A stretch of DNA of 64,000 bases from Siniperca chuatsi (Eukaryota > Chordata > Actinopteri > Centrarchiformes > Sinipercidae): contig NC_058062.1 in assembly GCF_020085105.1 (NCBI RefSeq), forward strand, positions 3,808,945-3,872,944, in the 5' to 3' direction. The notes beneath the pieces were generated by a model, which had not been told where the DNA came from, made no database searches, and saw only the letters and a list, made by a program, of their open reading frames with translations. Positions 1 through 22,600 of the stretch are shown here, one piece after another; position 1 is the first letter of the stretch, and every line of letters begins with the position of its first letter. Position numbers and translations under genes: made by a program.

Positions 1-3000
1 GATGAATGGCATTCACAAACAAACTAATCAGCTGGACAAGCTGCGGCTAATTTACCTTATAAATATGTCCTCGTTATAATAACCCATACAATATAATGCT
101 ACATATGGTACTGATGCTAAACGTTTGTTTTTAGTACTACTTTGGTTCTTCTTAAAAAAATACCTTTGAGAAGACGACAGAATTCCCAGTGTACTGTAAG
201 ATGTGTGTGAGACAGATATTGTGACTGGCATCAACATTAAGTAATCTATCAGTGCCTCTTATGCCTCGGGGACCAAGAGGCCGCTGCTTAAATCTGACTC
301 GGTGGTAACACATGGCTCATTATAATACAGCAGCATACTGTAGAGTGTAGTGCCAACACATCTGATTGCTTTAAAGGACAGTTAAGACAAATTTATTTGG
401 ATTTTTTTACTCAAGTTAAAGCTGGAATGACAAATACTCTGACTTTATTCTCCTCTACAACCACCGAACATAATCTGGGAGCGTCTCTTTGAAACTCGGC
501 ATATCTACCTTGCAAAATCAGATTAGGAATCATTTTTTCAGTCGTTCAAATATCATCACGTACTTTTACATAATCATATAACATTTAGGTTTTGTCATAA
601 AATGCACAAAATGTGCAGCGTATCTGTCTCAGGGGGAGGCGGACGTTTGTCAGTTGAGTTCCCCCTGGCAGGTATTTATTATGTAAAAAAGAGATGAGTC
701 TAGAAAGTATTCACTGTACAACAGGCTTACTACTTCATCAAGTGTAACGCTGGACTGTGTTTACATTTTTTGTTACATGGAAGCTAATGTTCAATGAATC
801 AACATTTATGGATGCTAATACTTTTATGGCAAAGAAAGCAAATACTCCAAAGGCGTTGCTGTATACATCATAGGAGTTTGGTGGTAGCAATTTTGAACAC
901 ATACAGATACACAATAAGAAAAACACATTTATTTTCTGTCTTAAACGATTACATAAAGGGACTTCAATTCTATATACACTTAGATATATAAGTTTAGTTA
1001 AAAACCCCTTGCCAAACAGCAGTTTATTTATAGAACACAAAAGCAATTGCCATTAGTTCTCATTCAAAAGGTTTGTGCTGGTCTTGGTGGGATATCATTT
1101 AACGTGACTTTAAGCTCTAAAACTCAGGACCCTAGTGGATCACAGTTGGGGTTGTCATGCGTAAAACAAATTGTACCTACATGAGTTTAGCATGGTTAGA
1201 TCAGAATAATCCTGTAATACTGTATCTCTTTAAGCTTTAGTTAGCGTGACTCGTCTAACCTTTTTATTCAGTGCATTTTGGATTTGGCTCAGAAGACATG
1301 ACAAGGTTGCTCTGATATTCGGGTTTCATTTCCAGGTTATGAGTACATTGTTGTTGTTAAATAAGAGTACGAGTCTACAGCCATGCTTGCAGATCTGTGA
1401 GGCTGTGGAGGCACAGCTGTGCTTTGAGCTAAATGCTAACGTCAGCATGTAGACATGGTCACAGAGACAATGGCATAATGTTTACCATGTTCACCATCTT
1501 AGTTTTGTGTGTTAGCATGCTAACATTTGCTAATTAGCAGTAAACACAAAGTACAGCTGAGGCTGATGGGAATGTCATTAGTTTTATTTAATCATAAACC
1601 AAAGTTTTGGACAAATTAAGATTTTGACCTGATGGTGGCGCTAGATGAAAAGTCAGTGGATCACAGTTCATCCTGAGTGGGACACGAACGTCTGAACCAA
1701 ATGTCATGACAATCCATCCAATAGTTGTTTAGACATTTCACTTAAAACCACAAATGTGAAGTTGCTGGTGGCGCAAGAGTTAAATTCAGGGGATCACCGA
1801 AGTCCTTAGGATTCATCCTGAGGGGAACATGAATGTCTGTACAAAATTTCATGGCAATCCATCCAATAGTTGTTGGGCTAATTAGCAAGTATTAGCATGT
1901 TAACATGCTAAACTAAGATGGTGAACATGGTTAACATTATACCTGCTTAGCATCAGCATGTTAAGCGTTTGGCACAAAGCATGGCTGTGCTGAAGTACAG
2001 CCTCACAGAGCTGCTAGCATGTCTGTAGACTCTTAGTCTCGTTTCTTTATTTCCTGTCTTGTTAACCATCTTGCAACCTGTCAGATTTATCTTGCGATCC
2101 CTTGAGGGATCCCAGTGCCCAGGTTGGGAACCACTGTCTTAACGCATAAGTGTCATCAGATCATTTATTTGCTCATCCGTTTGCCGAATATAAAACTTCA
2201 CACAAAGAGACTTCAAGAAATCATGCATCTCACCTCTGCAGTGAATTACAGCTCAAACCAACGGCGACAAGTTTGTTACTGAATGTCTGAGCATTATGAC
2301 AAATTTAATAGAGTGATGGAAAATTATAGAGAAGAAAAGACAAATGCATGAAAGTAAAGACAGCAGATGTCATCTCCTTCACATTCTTCTGTAAGTGATG
2401 TGTCTTCATTTGCGCAGTGTATCCCACATCAACAGGCTATTAGACATGAGGAGAGTTTCCCTGCATGCACACACATTATGGATGGATTTTAATATGAGAC
2501 TGTACACATTATGTCACATTATGTCAGCGACTGTAAAACAGGCACTTGGTCTGCGGCTGAAATTACTTTGAGATATGCCTTGACATGAAATGCAGAGCAG
2601 TCAGGGAAATGTAAACTTGTCCTGGATTATAATCTAAGCTCATAGTAATCTTTTTTTTTATTATTAATATGCTCAAAGGAAGTCTGGAATATAATATGCC
2701 ATTTGTAATGGATCATTTTGCAGGGAAAGATTTGTGGAAGGGGAGGAGCGATGGGGTTGGATGAGAAGCAGAGAGTGAAGAGTGAAAGAGTTCAAATGAA
2801 GCAGAGAAAAGCAAAGAGTCACTGGACTGCCATGGGTGTCTATTGTTTCTGTGGAAGTGGAGAGAATAAATCCTTTAATCAAGGTGGTAGCGCATCATTA
2901 GAGCCGGCAGAGTTATGTACAGAATTCTCACCCAAGGAGCCTGAAATGCAACAAGATTATGAAGATTTGATATATCTGCTGGGAGGCGAAACACGGTGGC

Positions 3001-3062
3001 TACATATCAAAAGCCAGGATTAGTTGCCTTTTCATTTCATCTCCTCTGGCCTGGCCTCGACC
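1..3062. other. Intergenic region upstream of gsg1l2
   Basis: No coding exon could be supported here. The AT-rich left part (1-1280) shows no recognisable gene. A dispersed repeat occupies about 1290-2035. A sequence resembling a hAT terminal repeat (GGTTGGGAACCACTG) ends near 2136 without a visible partner. The open frame at 2718-3023 lacks family resemblance and stops just before the gsg1l2 start. The promoter and any 5' untranslated exon of gsg1l2 should lie here or further upstream, but none could be pinned down. Confidence 0.6.
1290..2035. repeat. Dispersed repeat family B (TTAGCATGCTAAC type), copy 1
   Basis: This copy holds the phrases TTAGCATGCTAACATTTGCT, ACAAAGTACAGCTGAGGCTG and ATGGCAATCCATCCAATAGT. 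The same phrases recur at about 15110, 20985, 52560 and 57080. In this copy the segments appear in both orientations (1380-1600 and 1850-2030), as if two copies were joined or the element has inverted ends. Family affiliation is unknown to me. Confidence 0.8.
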
Positions 3063-12925
<9,863 letters not shown>

Positions 12926-13440
12926 AAATGGGGTTGCTATCCCCGTCCCCGTACCCCACTGGAACAGTTTCTGGGGCTGATTTCCTGGACCTAGATTGAC
13001 TCTTGTTCCTGGATTTAAATTTCTAATACAGGAGAATATTTTTATTTTTTTTTTGTTCCTCGCCACACATCAAATGTGTGTCTGGGAAGCCAGAGGCCAG
13101 AAATACTGCAACATGGTCGGCTTTGACACGACAAGCATTTAATCAAATCTTTCAATGCTTTATTATTTGTGGGATGTAGGGAAGAGGGCTGCAATTTCAA
13201 CGTCTTCACACTAATCTGTGACAAGCTGCAGGATGTGCAGGCTGCTGCTGCAGCACAGATCCTTTATGTCTGTTTCAATTTAGGAGGTGTTTTGCTGAAT
13301 TGGCCTTTTTTTAACTGAAGTTGCATCAAAATTTTACTCATCTGTTCTCTCTCTGGGACGAGGCTTGGTCACCTGCTCAGTAAAACGGACAATGGCCGGG
13401 ATCGGGGCAGAAAATGATCTCAGTGAGAACATTAAACCAT

Positions 13441-13759
13441 CATGGATGGATTACTGAATGGGCACAGGCCCAGGGGTCCAGGGGGTCAAGGGACTGTTAA
13501 CAGTCAATCAAAGGACTACGAATAGACACAAAATAACTAAAAAGAGACGCAAAACGACCACAAAGACACACAAAACAACCACAAATCCACAAAATGACCA
13601 CAAAGACGCACAAAACGACTACAAAGACACACAAAACGACCACAAAGTCGTACAAAATGACCACAAACGATGCAGCTGTTTTGTGTCTCTTTCAGTCTGG
13701 GGGTCTTGCTCCTATATGTAGGAGGTCTTTTTACAGGCCCATTGTCTCATAATCCGTTC
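13441..13759. mobile_element. Element E, short copy with internal tandem array
   Basis: The ends are imperfect inverted repeats: GGATTACTGAATGGGC at the left, and the complement of GGCCCATTGTCTCATAATCC at the right. Between them is a short array of ACAAAGACACACAAAACGACC-like units (about 13520-13670). The same ends flank a longer array at 24826-25497. The element encodes nothing. Confidence 0.7.
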
Positions 13760-15109
13760 ACGTATACCATAACACATCTGAGGAAAGATTATGGTTGTCA
13801 ACAAAAAGTACATCATACATATATGTGTCTGCAGCCAACACTGAGTATTATAATCATGACTGTTATTCAGGAACAGATGGGATGAGCCGATTTCTCCCAG
13901 CTGTGTCTGTGCTCGGTTCATCATACAGCTCATATGGAGCTGAAAGGATCAGCCGGCGCTTGTTGTTATATTGACGGTCGCTACTTGGCAGGCAAATTTA
14001 CAGCATGTGCATATGCACGGACGTCTGCAAATATGCTTCAGAAAAGGTGTTAATAAAGCTTCACACTTTTGATGGTGCAGAATGATGTGTTAACAAAATG
14101 CTCACATGTATTTGATTTTTGGAAGCAGCACTGCCCATGTTCGGGCTCCTCTCATGCGCCATTTGGATTAATTTCACCATTTTTACCCATGTATAAATTC
14201 TGTCACTGATTATTAAAAAAAAATCTTTGTATCCAATTTCAAATCAGCATTTTGCTTTTTAGTCTTCTCACTTATGATTTGTCTGGGGCTGATGCTTTTT
14301 GATGGGTTCTTATTGGTGTACTGGATGTTGAACAGTTTCTAACTTGAGATATAAATCAAACATTAGATCAAAATAGGAGTGAAGGGAAATGTCTGTAATG
14401 GAGTGAGACTGACATCTGTTGGAACAAAAGTATATGACACACAGACTGTGATGAACTGAGCAGGATACCTTTGTGTTTCTAGCACAACAAATTAATTTCT
14501 GTGTCATTTGATCATTGAGTATACCTGTCATTGAAGATGTAATGAAGATGCAAAATAAAGTACGCTTGTGCTGTTAACTGATCCTCAAAACAAAACTCTA
14601 CCAAATACAATTAAAACCCTGATTATTGTTCGGCTCAATAAAGTCACTCCTCCTCCTGTAGTTGCTGATCTCTTACGTTTGTTCTTCCTGAAGGCACCGC
14701 CCGACTCTCTCCCCTGCAGACGACCTGACGCTGTGTTTTGGTTGAACACGGGAGTTATTTCTGCTGCTGCGGTGGCAGAAGTAATCTCATTAGGTGGCGA
14801 GAATCCAAGATATACTGTGCTCGCCTAACATGCGCTGATTTCAGCTCTCGGGGAGGTAGCAGCTAAAGGAAAATTACAGTTTATTATGAAATGAGTGTTA
14901 TTTTAGCAGTTTTTTGCCTGACATCTTGACACAAGCTTTACAACAGAGTGCACAGGGAAACTACACGAGTGGTCCTTCACTGTTTAATCATGTTATTATA
15001 TTTCTATTAATATAATATAAGTGAACATTTATCACCCAAACTGCCTGTTCAAAATACCCATTCAATCTTGCAGAGCTACCTCCTGGTTCCAACTTAATCT
15101 ATCATACAT

Positions 15110-15425
15110 GCATTTTTAGCCACACTGGCAGCATGGCTCTGGGGTCGGTCCGCCACTTTGGTCCAGACTGAAACATCACAACTATTGGATGGATTGTCGT
15201 GAAATGTGTGGCGCTCAGGGGATGAATCCTACTGACTTTGGTGATCCTCTGACTTTTCATGTAGCGCCACCATCAGGTCAAAAATTTGGTTTATAAACAA
15301 ATTCCTGCAAAACTAATAAGATTCCCATCATTCCTCAGCTGTGCTTTGTGTTTAGTGCTAATTAGCCAATATTAGTATGCTAACACACTAAGATGGTGAC
15401 TGTGAACTTGGTAAACATTTTACCT
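15110..15425 (-). repeat. Dispersed repeat family B, copy 2
   Basis: Contains ACTATTGGATGGATTGTCGT, GTAGCGCCACCATCAGGTCA and CAGCTGTGCTTTGTGTTTAG, the complement of phrases in the copies at 1290 and 20985. Confidence 0.75.
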
Positions 15426-16434
15426 GCTCTGCCAGCTGGAGAGTCCAGGAAACATGGGGAGAACCCGGCGCTTTGATGCCACCAGACCTTTCGCTCCTGC
15501 TGGGGTTCGAGAGGCTTGCATGATTTGTGATGACAAAGTGACAGTTTGTTTACCACTAGAGCAGCATGTTGGACATCCTGCAGAAACAAATGGCAGGTAC
15601 CTGCTAACCCCCAGAGAGCTGTACTATCATGTTTCTAGTTCTTCAGATACAAGTCTTCCACCTCCAGAAAATCCCTGAGGATTCTTCTTTTAGGGCAGTG
15701 ATTCGATTCTCAACCAGGAGCACTTCCACGGGTACGTGGAAACATATATCTATATATAGATATATAGTTGTTGTGATTGGCTATCAATACTCACACAGTA
15801 AACTATCCTTAAGCTTAAGTGAAGAAAAGATCATGTTTTAATTGTCAACAAATAGGTCTTGGCAAGTTTTACCCTCAATATTACATTTACTAAACTTGAA
15901 AAAGTGCTTAAAAACTTAAAAAGTGTGCAGACATTATCAATATCCCAACATTATGCATTGATAAATATTGATATATTTATATAAATTTCAATGTCTTGTC
16001 CCAACATTGAATAATTAATAAATATTACTACTACTACTACTAGAAAATATGGCAGGCTGATAACAGACACAAGATTAAAAAAAATGCAATCTGATATAAA
16101 AAAAAAAAAAAGGATAAACTGTCTGGTTTCAGGTTGACAAAAAAAATAAAATCAACACTAACTTTACTCATATTTACCAGGCATTAAATTTGTGTCCCAT
16201 TTAAAAATAATCTGAATTATTCTGTGGCTAAATTTGAGTTTGAGCAGGTATTTGTATAATATCCACAGTAAAACGATCACTATTCATAACCATGACTTTT
16301 AGATGCTGTCGATTGTACAGCTCAAGGAGCTTTGCATCCTCCTTTTGGCCTCTGTAGTCCTGTACGGTAAAGTGCATGAGGTTGTAGTTGATTTGAGGTA
16401 GCATCCCAGGCTGTACTGGACAAACAGGCTGCAG

Positions 16435-17597
16435 TCAAGTGATGACAAGTTCTTTATAATGTTGTAGTGGGTGGCCCTCAATGTACTTCTTTATATACCA
16501 ACAGGAGACATGAGCCTTAAGGTTTTCTTCAACCAGAAAGTCCATGGCAGCCTGGAAAAGGAACATTAAATGCATAAAAACATCTAATATATGACCTGAC
16601 ACCACAGCCTTTCAACCAGACTGATGCCTGAAAGGTTTAACTCTTACCTGTGACAGCAGTGCAGCGACACCTTGGCCCCTAAATGTCTCTGGTACATAGG
16701 TTGACATTAGGTCCACCTCCTTGTCCCCGGTGAACCTGTACTGCAGTACCGCACAGTCGCGGGACCCTGCTTAGGGAATCACACACAACAAGGGACCCCA
16801 AAGTGAGCAAAGTAAACGTGTAAAATCAACTGTTTACTTTGAATTATTCGAGTATTTATTGAATTACCTCGTTTTATAATGAGGTACCAATTTACCATCT
16901 CTTTTGTTAATGGGGTGAAGGACACTGGGTGGAAGTTAAATTCTGTATGAGGCACCATAAAGCCTTTTACCAGCCATATATTAACCATTTGATAGAGATT
17001 ATGAACACCAAACTCCCTCCAAAAATACCTATAGCCTATTTAGGTGGCCCCCACTTCACTACTATGCTACTGTGGCTAACTAGACAAAAATTTACTAAAA
17101 TCTGTTACTTTTGCTAATTATATGTATGCCGAACTGTTAGGAGGCTAGAAACAAATCGTATGAAGTACAAGTCATTTATATCGTCTGTGCAACGTTTGCC
17201 CTCGGTCGAATTCATATTAAATTCCAGGATTTTTAAATGGAGTTTCGTTTAAGCATTCTCTCCGTACGAAAGAGAACAACATTTGAGCAGAATCAAAATA
17301 CACATCTGCAACGAAACTGCTGTATATTCCAACGGTGAATTAATCCATCACACAGAGTTGTGTGTTTCTGCAGGCCGCGAGTGGACGACGGGCTTCCTTA
17401 CGAGATCTCCCCCGGCACCGGAGCGTCAGCCCCGGTTCTCTCTGCTTACCAGCCCCGCTGCCCGGAGTGACGGTAAAGCGCTGGTTGTGTCGGTCATGTT
17501 CCACCAATAAACTGCAGCTCGGCGCACTGAAGGCGGTCGGATAAGACTTCAGTCGGAGAGTTAACGCAGTGAGTCTGGAAAACATTTTAAAGATCAT
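16435..17597 (-). CDS. natd1: N-acetyltransferase domain-containing protein 1 (GNAT fold, 3 exons)
   Basis: Coding exons on the minus strand are 17597-17450, 16766-16648 and 16551-16435. They join in phase through GT-AG introns to 127 residues, or 123 if the second in-frame Met at 17585 is used. The core matches the compact NATD1/GTLF3B family of about 113 residues: VEHDRHNQRFTV at about 32-43, then the acetyl-CoA-binding turn ETFRGQGVAALLS, then LVEENLKAHVSCWYIKKYI and a final YKEL. The substrate is not established for the family. The N-terminus (MFSRLTALTLRLKSY) is basic and lacks acidic residues, and could be a mitochondrial presequence; that is inference. The gene is convergent with gsg1l2 and in tandem with dhrs7c. 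Human NATD1 is also on 17p. The exon 3 frame ends with TGA at 16437-16435. Confidence 0.93.
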
Positions 17598-18938
17598 TTA
17601 TACATGAAAGGACACTGAGCAGCATGTAGCAGTGACTGTACAGACTGTCCACTAGGGGGCGCCACATGCACACAAGACCATAATGAACTTTTTCATGACC
17701 TTTGTTTGACCTCTAGAGAACAAATTCGGTTTAAATTTAATTTAAATATGAAAATGTGGCTTTTACTAATTAGCCAACGCACACAACATGGCCATTAATC
17801 ACAGCCACGATTTAATGATGAGTAAAAGTCATTTTAACATTTAGGTGTACAAATGTGTTTTGACAATTTCTACAGCATGTAAGTCTGATGTTTTATCTGA
17901 TAACGCTTTACCTTACAGTTCTGTAATTTTCAAATCATTTCCTAGGAAATGTTCTAGAAAGATCTATATGATTTGGTATTAATTATAGAGAAAATAGTGA
18001 AAGTAATCAGTCATCACCCTTCCACATTTCAACTAACTGCAAACATAACTTAGAAAGTCTTTTAGTCAGTGTACAGCAGGTCAGCTGGAAATGGAAAAAT
18101 GTTAAATTTGTCTACAAGCAAGCTTACAATTCTACAAATATGCAGAGTAAAAGTTTCTAATAATAAATTGAAGATGAATGAATATTTACATGGGTTTAAA
18201 CTGAGCTTTTCTTTAAGAAAGATATATTCTTTAATTTAGTTATTTGCAGAAATTCTCCTTGGAAATTATAAAATAAAGTGTTAATGTTTTTCTTTCAGCA
18301 CATGTGGTCCTGGTGCCAGCAATAAACTTCTGGGGAAATTTATTTTAACTGGAAAAAAATCATTAAAAAAAACAAATAATAAAATAAAAATGTAAAAAAA
18401 AAATACTTTTACATGACATGGGCTTACACATAGATACTTTTATTTGTATTCTAAATGTTATCAAGTCCACAAATACAAGAACAGATACAATTTTTATGTA
18501 AATTCTGCACTCTAGTGATAATTTTATGTACGTTAACCTGTAAAATATACAGAAAATGATTCCTTCTGATGGAGAAACTATGGAAAATCAACATATAACG
18601 ATAAATATGAGGTGTCCTTTGGATGTCATCACAACTCAGGACAGCATGTTCTCTGTACACATTTTTAAAGATCATTTTTAAGTTTGACCATATTCCTTGT
18701 CAGTACATTTAAGATCAACACTCAGATGGTTTAAATGCAATCTGGGGGCTCACATCTTAAATGTAGCTCAAAAGATTTAATGGAAAAACAGGACAGAACA
18801 GATTATCAAAGTTATTTTCAGGCTGCCTGCATGGATGAATGGGCGATAAAACATCAATCCCAGACCTGCTGTAATTTTCCACTGATTTGTTTCACCTTCG
18901 CCCCGTCATAAATATCCTCAGTCATTACGGCCGCAGCA
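17598..18938. other. Intergenic region between natd1 and dhrs7c
   Basis: Holds the natd1 promoter side and the dhrs7c 3' untranslated region. TTTATT at 18438-18443 reads AATAAA on the minus strand, about 500 bases beyond the dhrs7c stop, and is a candidate polyadenylation signal. No other feature was seen; the stretch is AT-rich. Confidence 0.55.
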
Positions 18939-19615
18939 CTACATCTTCTCAGAGGCAGCAGCGTTGTTTACTCCTGCAGCCATCACAGCGAAGAACACAT
19001 TAGGGAAGAAGGATCTGGTGTAGATGGCCACCTTGGGGAGCGAGGGAGCAATTACCACCTCTTTCCTCTTGTTGTTTAAAGTCTTCACGATCTCAGCAGC
19101 TGCCTCATCTGGAGAAACGCCAAAGGGTTTCTTAGTGTACAACACTGCAAAGAGCCGAGAGAGAGAGAGGTGAGGAAAGAACGACAAAATAAGGCAAATA
19201 ATACAGTTTTTATTTATTATCTAAAAACATAGTCTTGAACTAAACCAAAGTTTACATGTTTATTTTACATATTTGTTGTACGGCTGTATACCAGTGGTGG
19301 AATTTAACATTTACTGACGTACTTTAGTGCAAGTTTGAGGCACTTTACTTGAGTATTTCCATTTGATGCTACTTTATACTTCTACTTCACTACATTTCAG
19401 AGGGAAATATTGTACTTTTTACTCCACTACATTTATAGAACAGCTGTAGTTACTTTGAAGATCAAGATGTTATACATAAAACATATGATCAGTTTATAAA
19501 ATATGCAGTTATAAAGATTAAAGTACCCAACAGTATATAAAGTTGTTAAATTCACTCTACCATTGACAACATTTAAATGTTGCTAATACTTTAATCAATC
19601 AGTAATTATCCAATC

Positions 19616-19647
<32 letters not shown>

Positions 19648-22600
19648 CTGTATATATGACTGGGCCAGTTTGCATAATGAGTCCCTTTACTTTTGATACC
19701 TTAAGTACACTTTGCTGGTGATAATTGTGTACTTTTAAGTGTCACTTGAGTAAGATTTTAAATGCAGGACTTTTTATTACCTAAAGTGTTTTTTTCATTG
19801 TAGTATCATTAATTTTACTTAAGTAAAATATCTCAATACTTCTTCAGTGCCATGTTTTCTGTCTGTATCTCAACCTATCAAATAAAGGTAAAGGTAGTAA
19901 ATGTGTCTCACAATATATATATATATATATATATGTATATATTTAGAAAAAAAAATTCTGCTAATTTTTTTAAATCATCTTGTTTTTTTATTTCCTTTTT
20001 GTGTGTTTCTTTTCCTGGTAAGGGTGGGCGATAAACATAGTTTGGTTTTAATCCGATACCAAGTAATATCAGGGTGAAAAATCAGTTATTGCACTTTAAG
20101 AATATGCACGATATTATAATATTTAAGCTCAGGGCCCGTCTACAAGACGGGGCCTAAAGATCAGGTAGATGCAGGAGTCGCCTTTTGGCCCTTTACATTT
20201 CAGTTTATATTAATCAGTTAATTAAATTACCAGAAAGTAATTGGCACACAGTAAACCTAGGGCCTCTGGGGCCCCCTGATGGTCTGTTGCCCAATTGAAA
20301 ATGTATTCCTGCGTAGGACAGAATAAAAAAACAGTGACAAAGTGAAAACGTTGCTCTTGTGGTGCCTCAGAAAAAGGTGAGGTGATCGGCAAGAATTCAT
20401 CCACAGACAAACCCACCGAATGGGAATCAGATCTGTCCCGATGATGTTGCTCGACCAGAGGGGAAAATCAACCCGAATCATCCTCCAGGGACCATGAATA
20501 CACAGTACACGTTATCATGGCAGTCTGACCTGTAGTTGTACTTACGTGACCAGATGGATCGGGAGGAGGCTGCCTCTGTGTTTTCAGACGCAGAGTGACT
20601 GATGAAGGTGTGGTTGATGGTGCTGACGGAGATGCCGTACTCTTCCACTTCAGCTCTCAGGCAGTCAAAGAAGGCCTGGACCGCATGTTTAGAGGCTGCA
20701 TCTGGAAAAACACGCGAAATAACACACCTGAATGATCCCGCTCCTGACAGCTTACAAATTTCAGTATGTTATACTACAGCCATCTACACCCCATCGTTAC
20801 CATGACCTCCTTTTGAAGATCATCACTGAGAACATTATTAGCATCTAAGCTCTGCGTGTGCTAATAGGTCCGTTTTGCTGGGTGTTTTGTTTTTTCGGAT
20901 TTTCGTTTTTATAAATATTACATATATTATTCTAATCTTTATTGTATAACATTTTTGTAGTATTGCATTTTCTTGTGTCTGAATAAACTGAGGAGTCTGC
21001 AGCCATGCTAGCGTCTCTGTGAGGCTGTACAGCTCTGCTTTGAGCTAAATCCTAACGTCACCATGCTAACATACTGATGTTTAGAAAGCATTATGTTAAG
21101 CATGTTTACCATCTTAGTTTAGCATATTAGCATGCTAACATTTGCTAGTTAGCACTAAACACAAAGTACAGCTGAGGCTGATGGGAATGTCATTAGTTTT
21201 GCAGGTGTTTGGTCATAAACCAGCATTGCACAAATTTAAATTTGAACCTGATGATGGCGCTAGAAAAGTCAGAGTTTCACCAAAGTCAGTAGGATTCATC
21301 GTCTGGGATCCTGAATGTCTGCACAAAATTTCATGGCAATCCATCCAGTAGTTGTTGAGATATTTTAGTCTTGGACCGACTGACGGCCCGACATTGCCGT
21401 CCCAGGAGAACATGCTGCCAGTGTGGCTAAAACACACCAGCAGTAGCAGCTACCAGGCCATTTGTCTCATTTATTTAAAGGATTTAATGTGCAGTAATTA
21501 CACCAAAGTATCAGACTTCATTAGAGAATGGTACACTAATGTTAATAGGTGCTTTATGTACAGTAGCACCTCAAGTAAGAGTTGAAAATGTCCTGTGTAT
21601 TTCCCTTCATAAACCCCTGAACTCACATGCAGTGCGGAAAGGCACCGCTAGTTTCCCTTGGATGCTGTTGACCAGGAGCAGGTGGCCAGCTCTCCTGGAG
21701 ATCATGGAGGGCAGCAAACCTGAAACAGAAATGTTCGACACACTGCAAAGCAAGAATAAGCAAGCAACAGAAGAAATGTTCTGTGCGTTTCCATCATCTA
21801 CCTTTGGCCAGTGTGGCCGGTCCAAAGTAGTTGTTGTCCATTAGTAACTTGTCCATCTCCAGAGACAGACTCTGTGCAGGTGCTTTGACCTTTATGCTGC
21901 TGTTGAGGATGAGAATATCCAGGCAGCCGTAACACTCCAGGATCTCTGCGATCGCCTCAGGCATGCTGTCCATATCTCCAAAATCCAGCAGCACCAGTTT
22001 AGAGGGAAACGTCTGAGGAGGAGAAACAGTCATGAGAAGGAGGTCTGCAGAGGTGGAAAGTAACTACAGTTGTACTTTACACCTCTACTCCACTCCATTT
22101 ATCTGTCAACTGTAGTTACTTTTAAAACACATTGTTAAAGATTAAATCAGTGGTTTCCAATCGTTTTGTTGGTGAGATTCTGTTCTTATTTTGAGCTAAA
22201 CAATCACTTAAAATACACCATTGTTAACTTTAGTCACTCGTGCTGACATGTTGGGAAATACTTACTGTATATTAATGAACAAACTGCCAGTGGTGAAAAG
22301 TAACTAAGTACATTAACTCAAGTACTTTACTTACATATACTTTTGAGGTACTTTACATGCCACTTTATACTTGTTACTCCATAACGTTCAGAGGGAAATA
22401 CTGTCCTTTTGATGCCACTACATTTATCTAGTTAGTTTTCAGATCACAATTTTACATTAAAAACATATATGTCAATAAAATACAACATATTTTTGAAGAT
22501 GAAACCTTTTGACTTGTGATCCCTTTACAAAAAAACTAGTTGGGTCTAGTTTCAAATGTCTAAAATTGTTATAAGTTCCACCAAGAAAGAGACATTTTCC

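Larger units (their letters stand above)
12926..16434. other. Intergenic region between gsg1l2 and natd1 (convergent 3' ends)
   Basis: The two genes point toward each other across this 3.5 kb, so it should hold both 3' untranslated regions. An AATAAA at 14052-14057 is a candidate gsg1l2 signal. A minisatellite-bearing element lies at 13441-13759 and a family B repeat at 15110-15425. No further gene could be supported; short open frames near 14568 and 15454 look random. Confidence 0.6.

Noticed and set aside
2718-3023. 101-codon frame just upstream of gsg1l2
   Set aside because: No family similarity, Lys/Glu-rich by composition, and a stop separates it from the gsg1l2 start.
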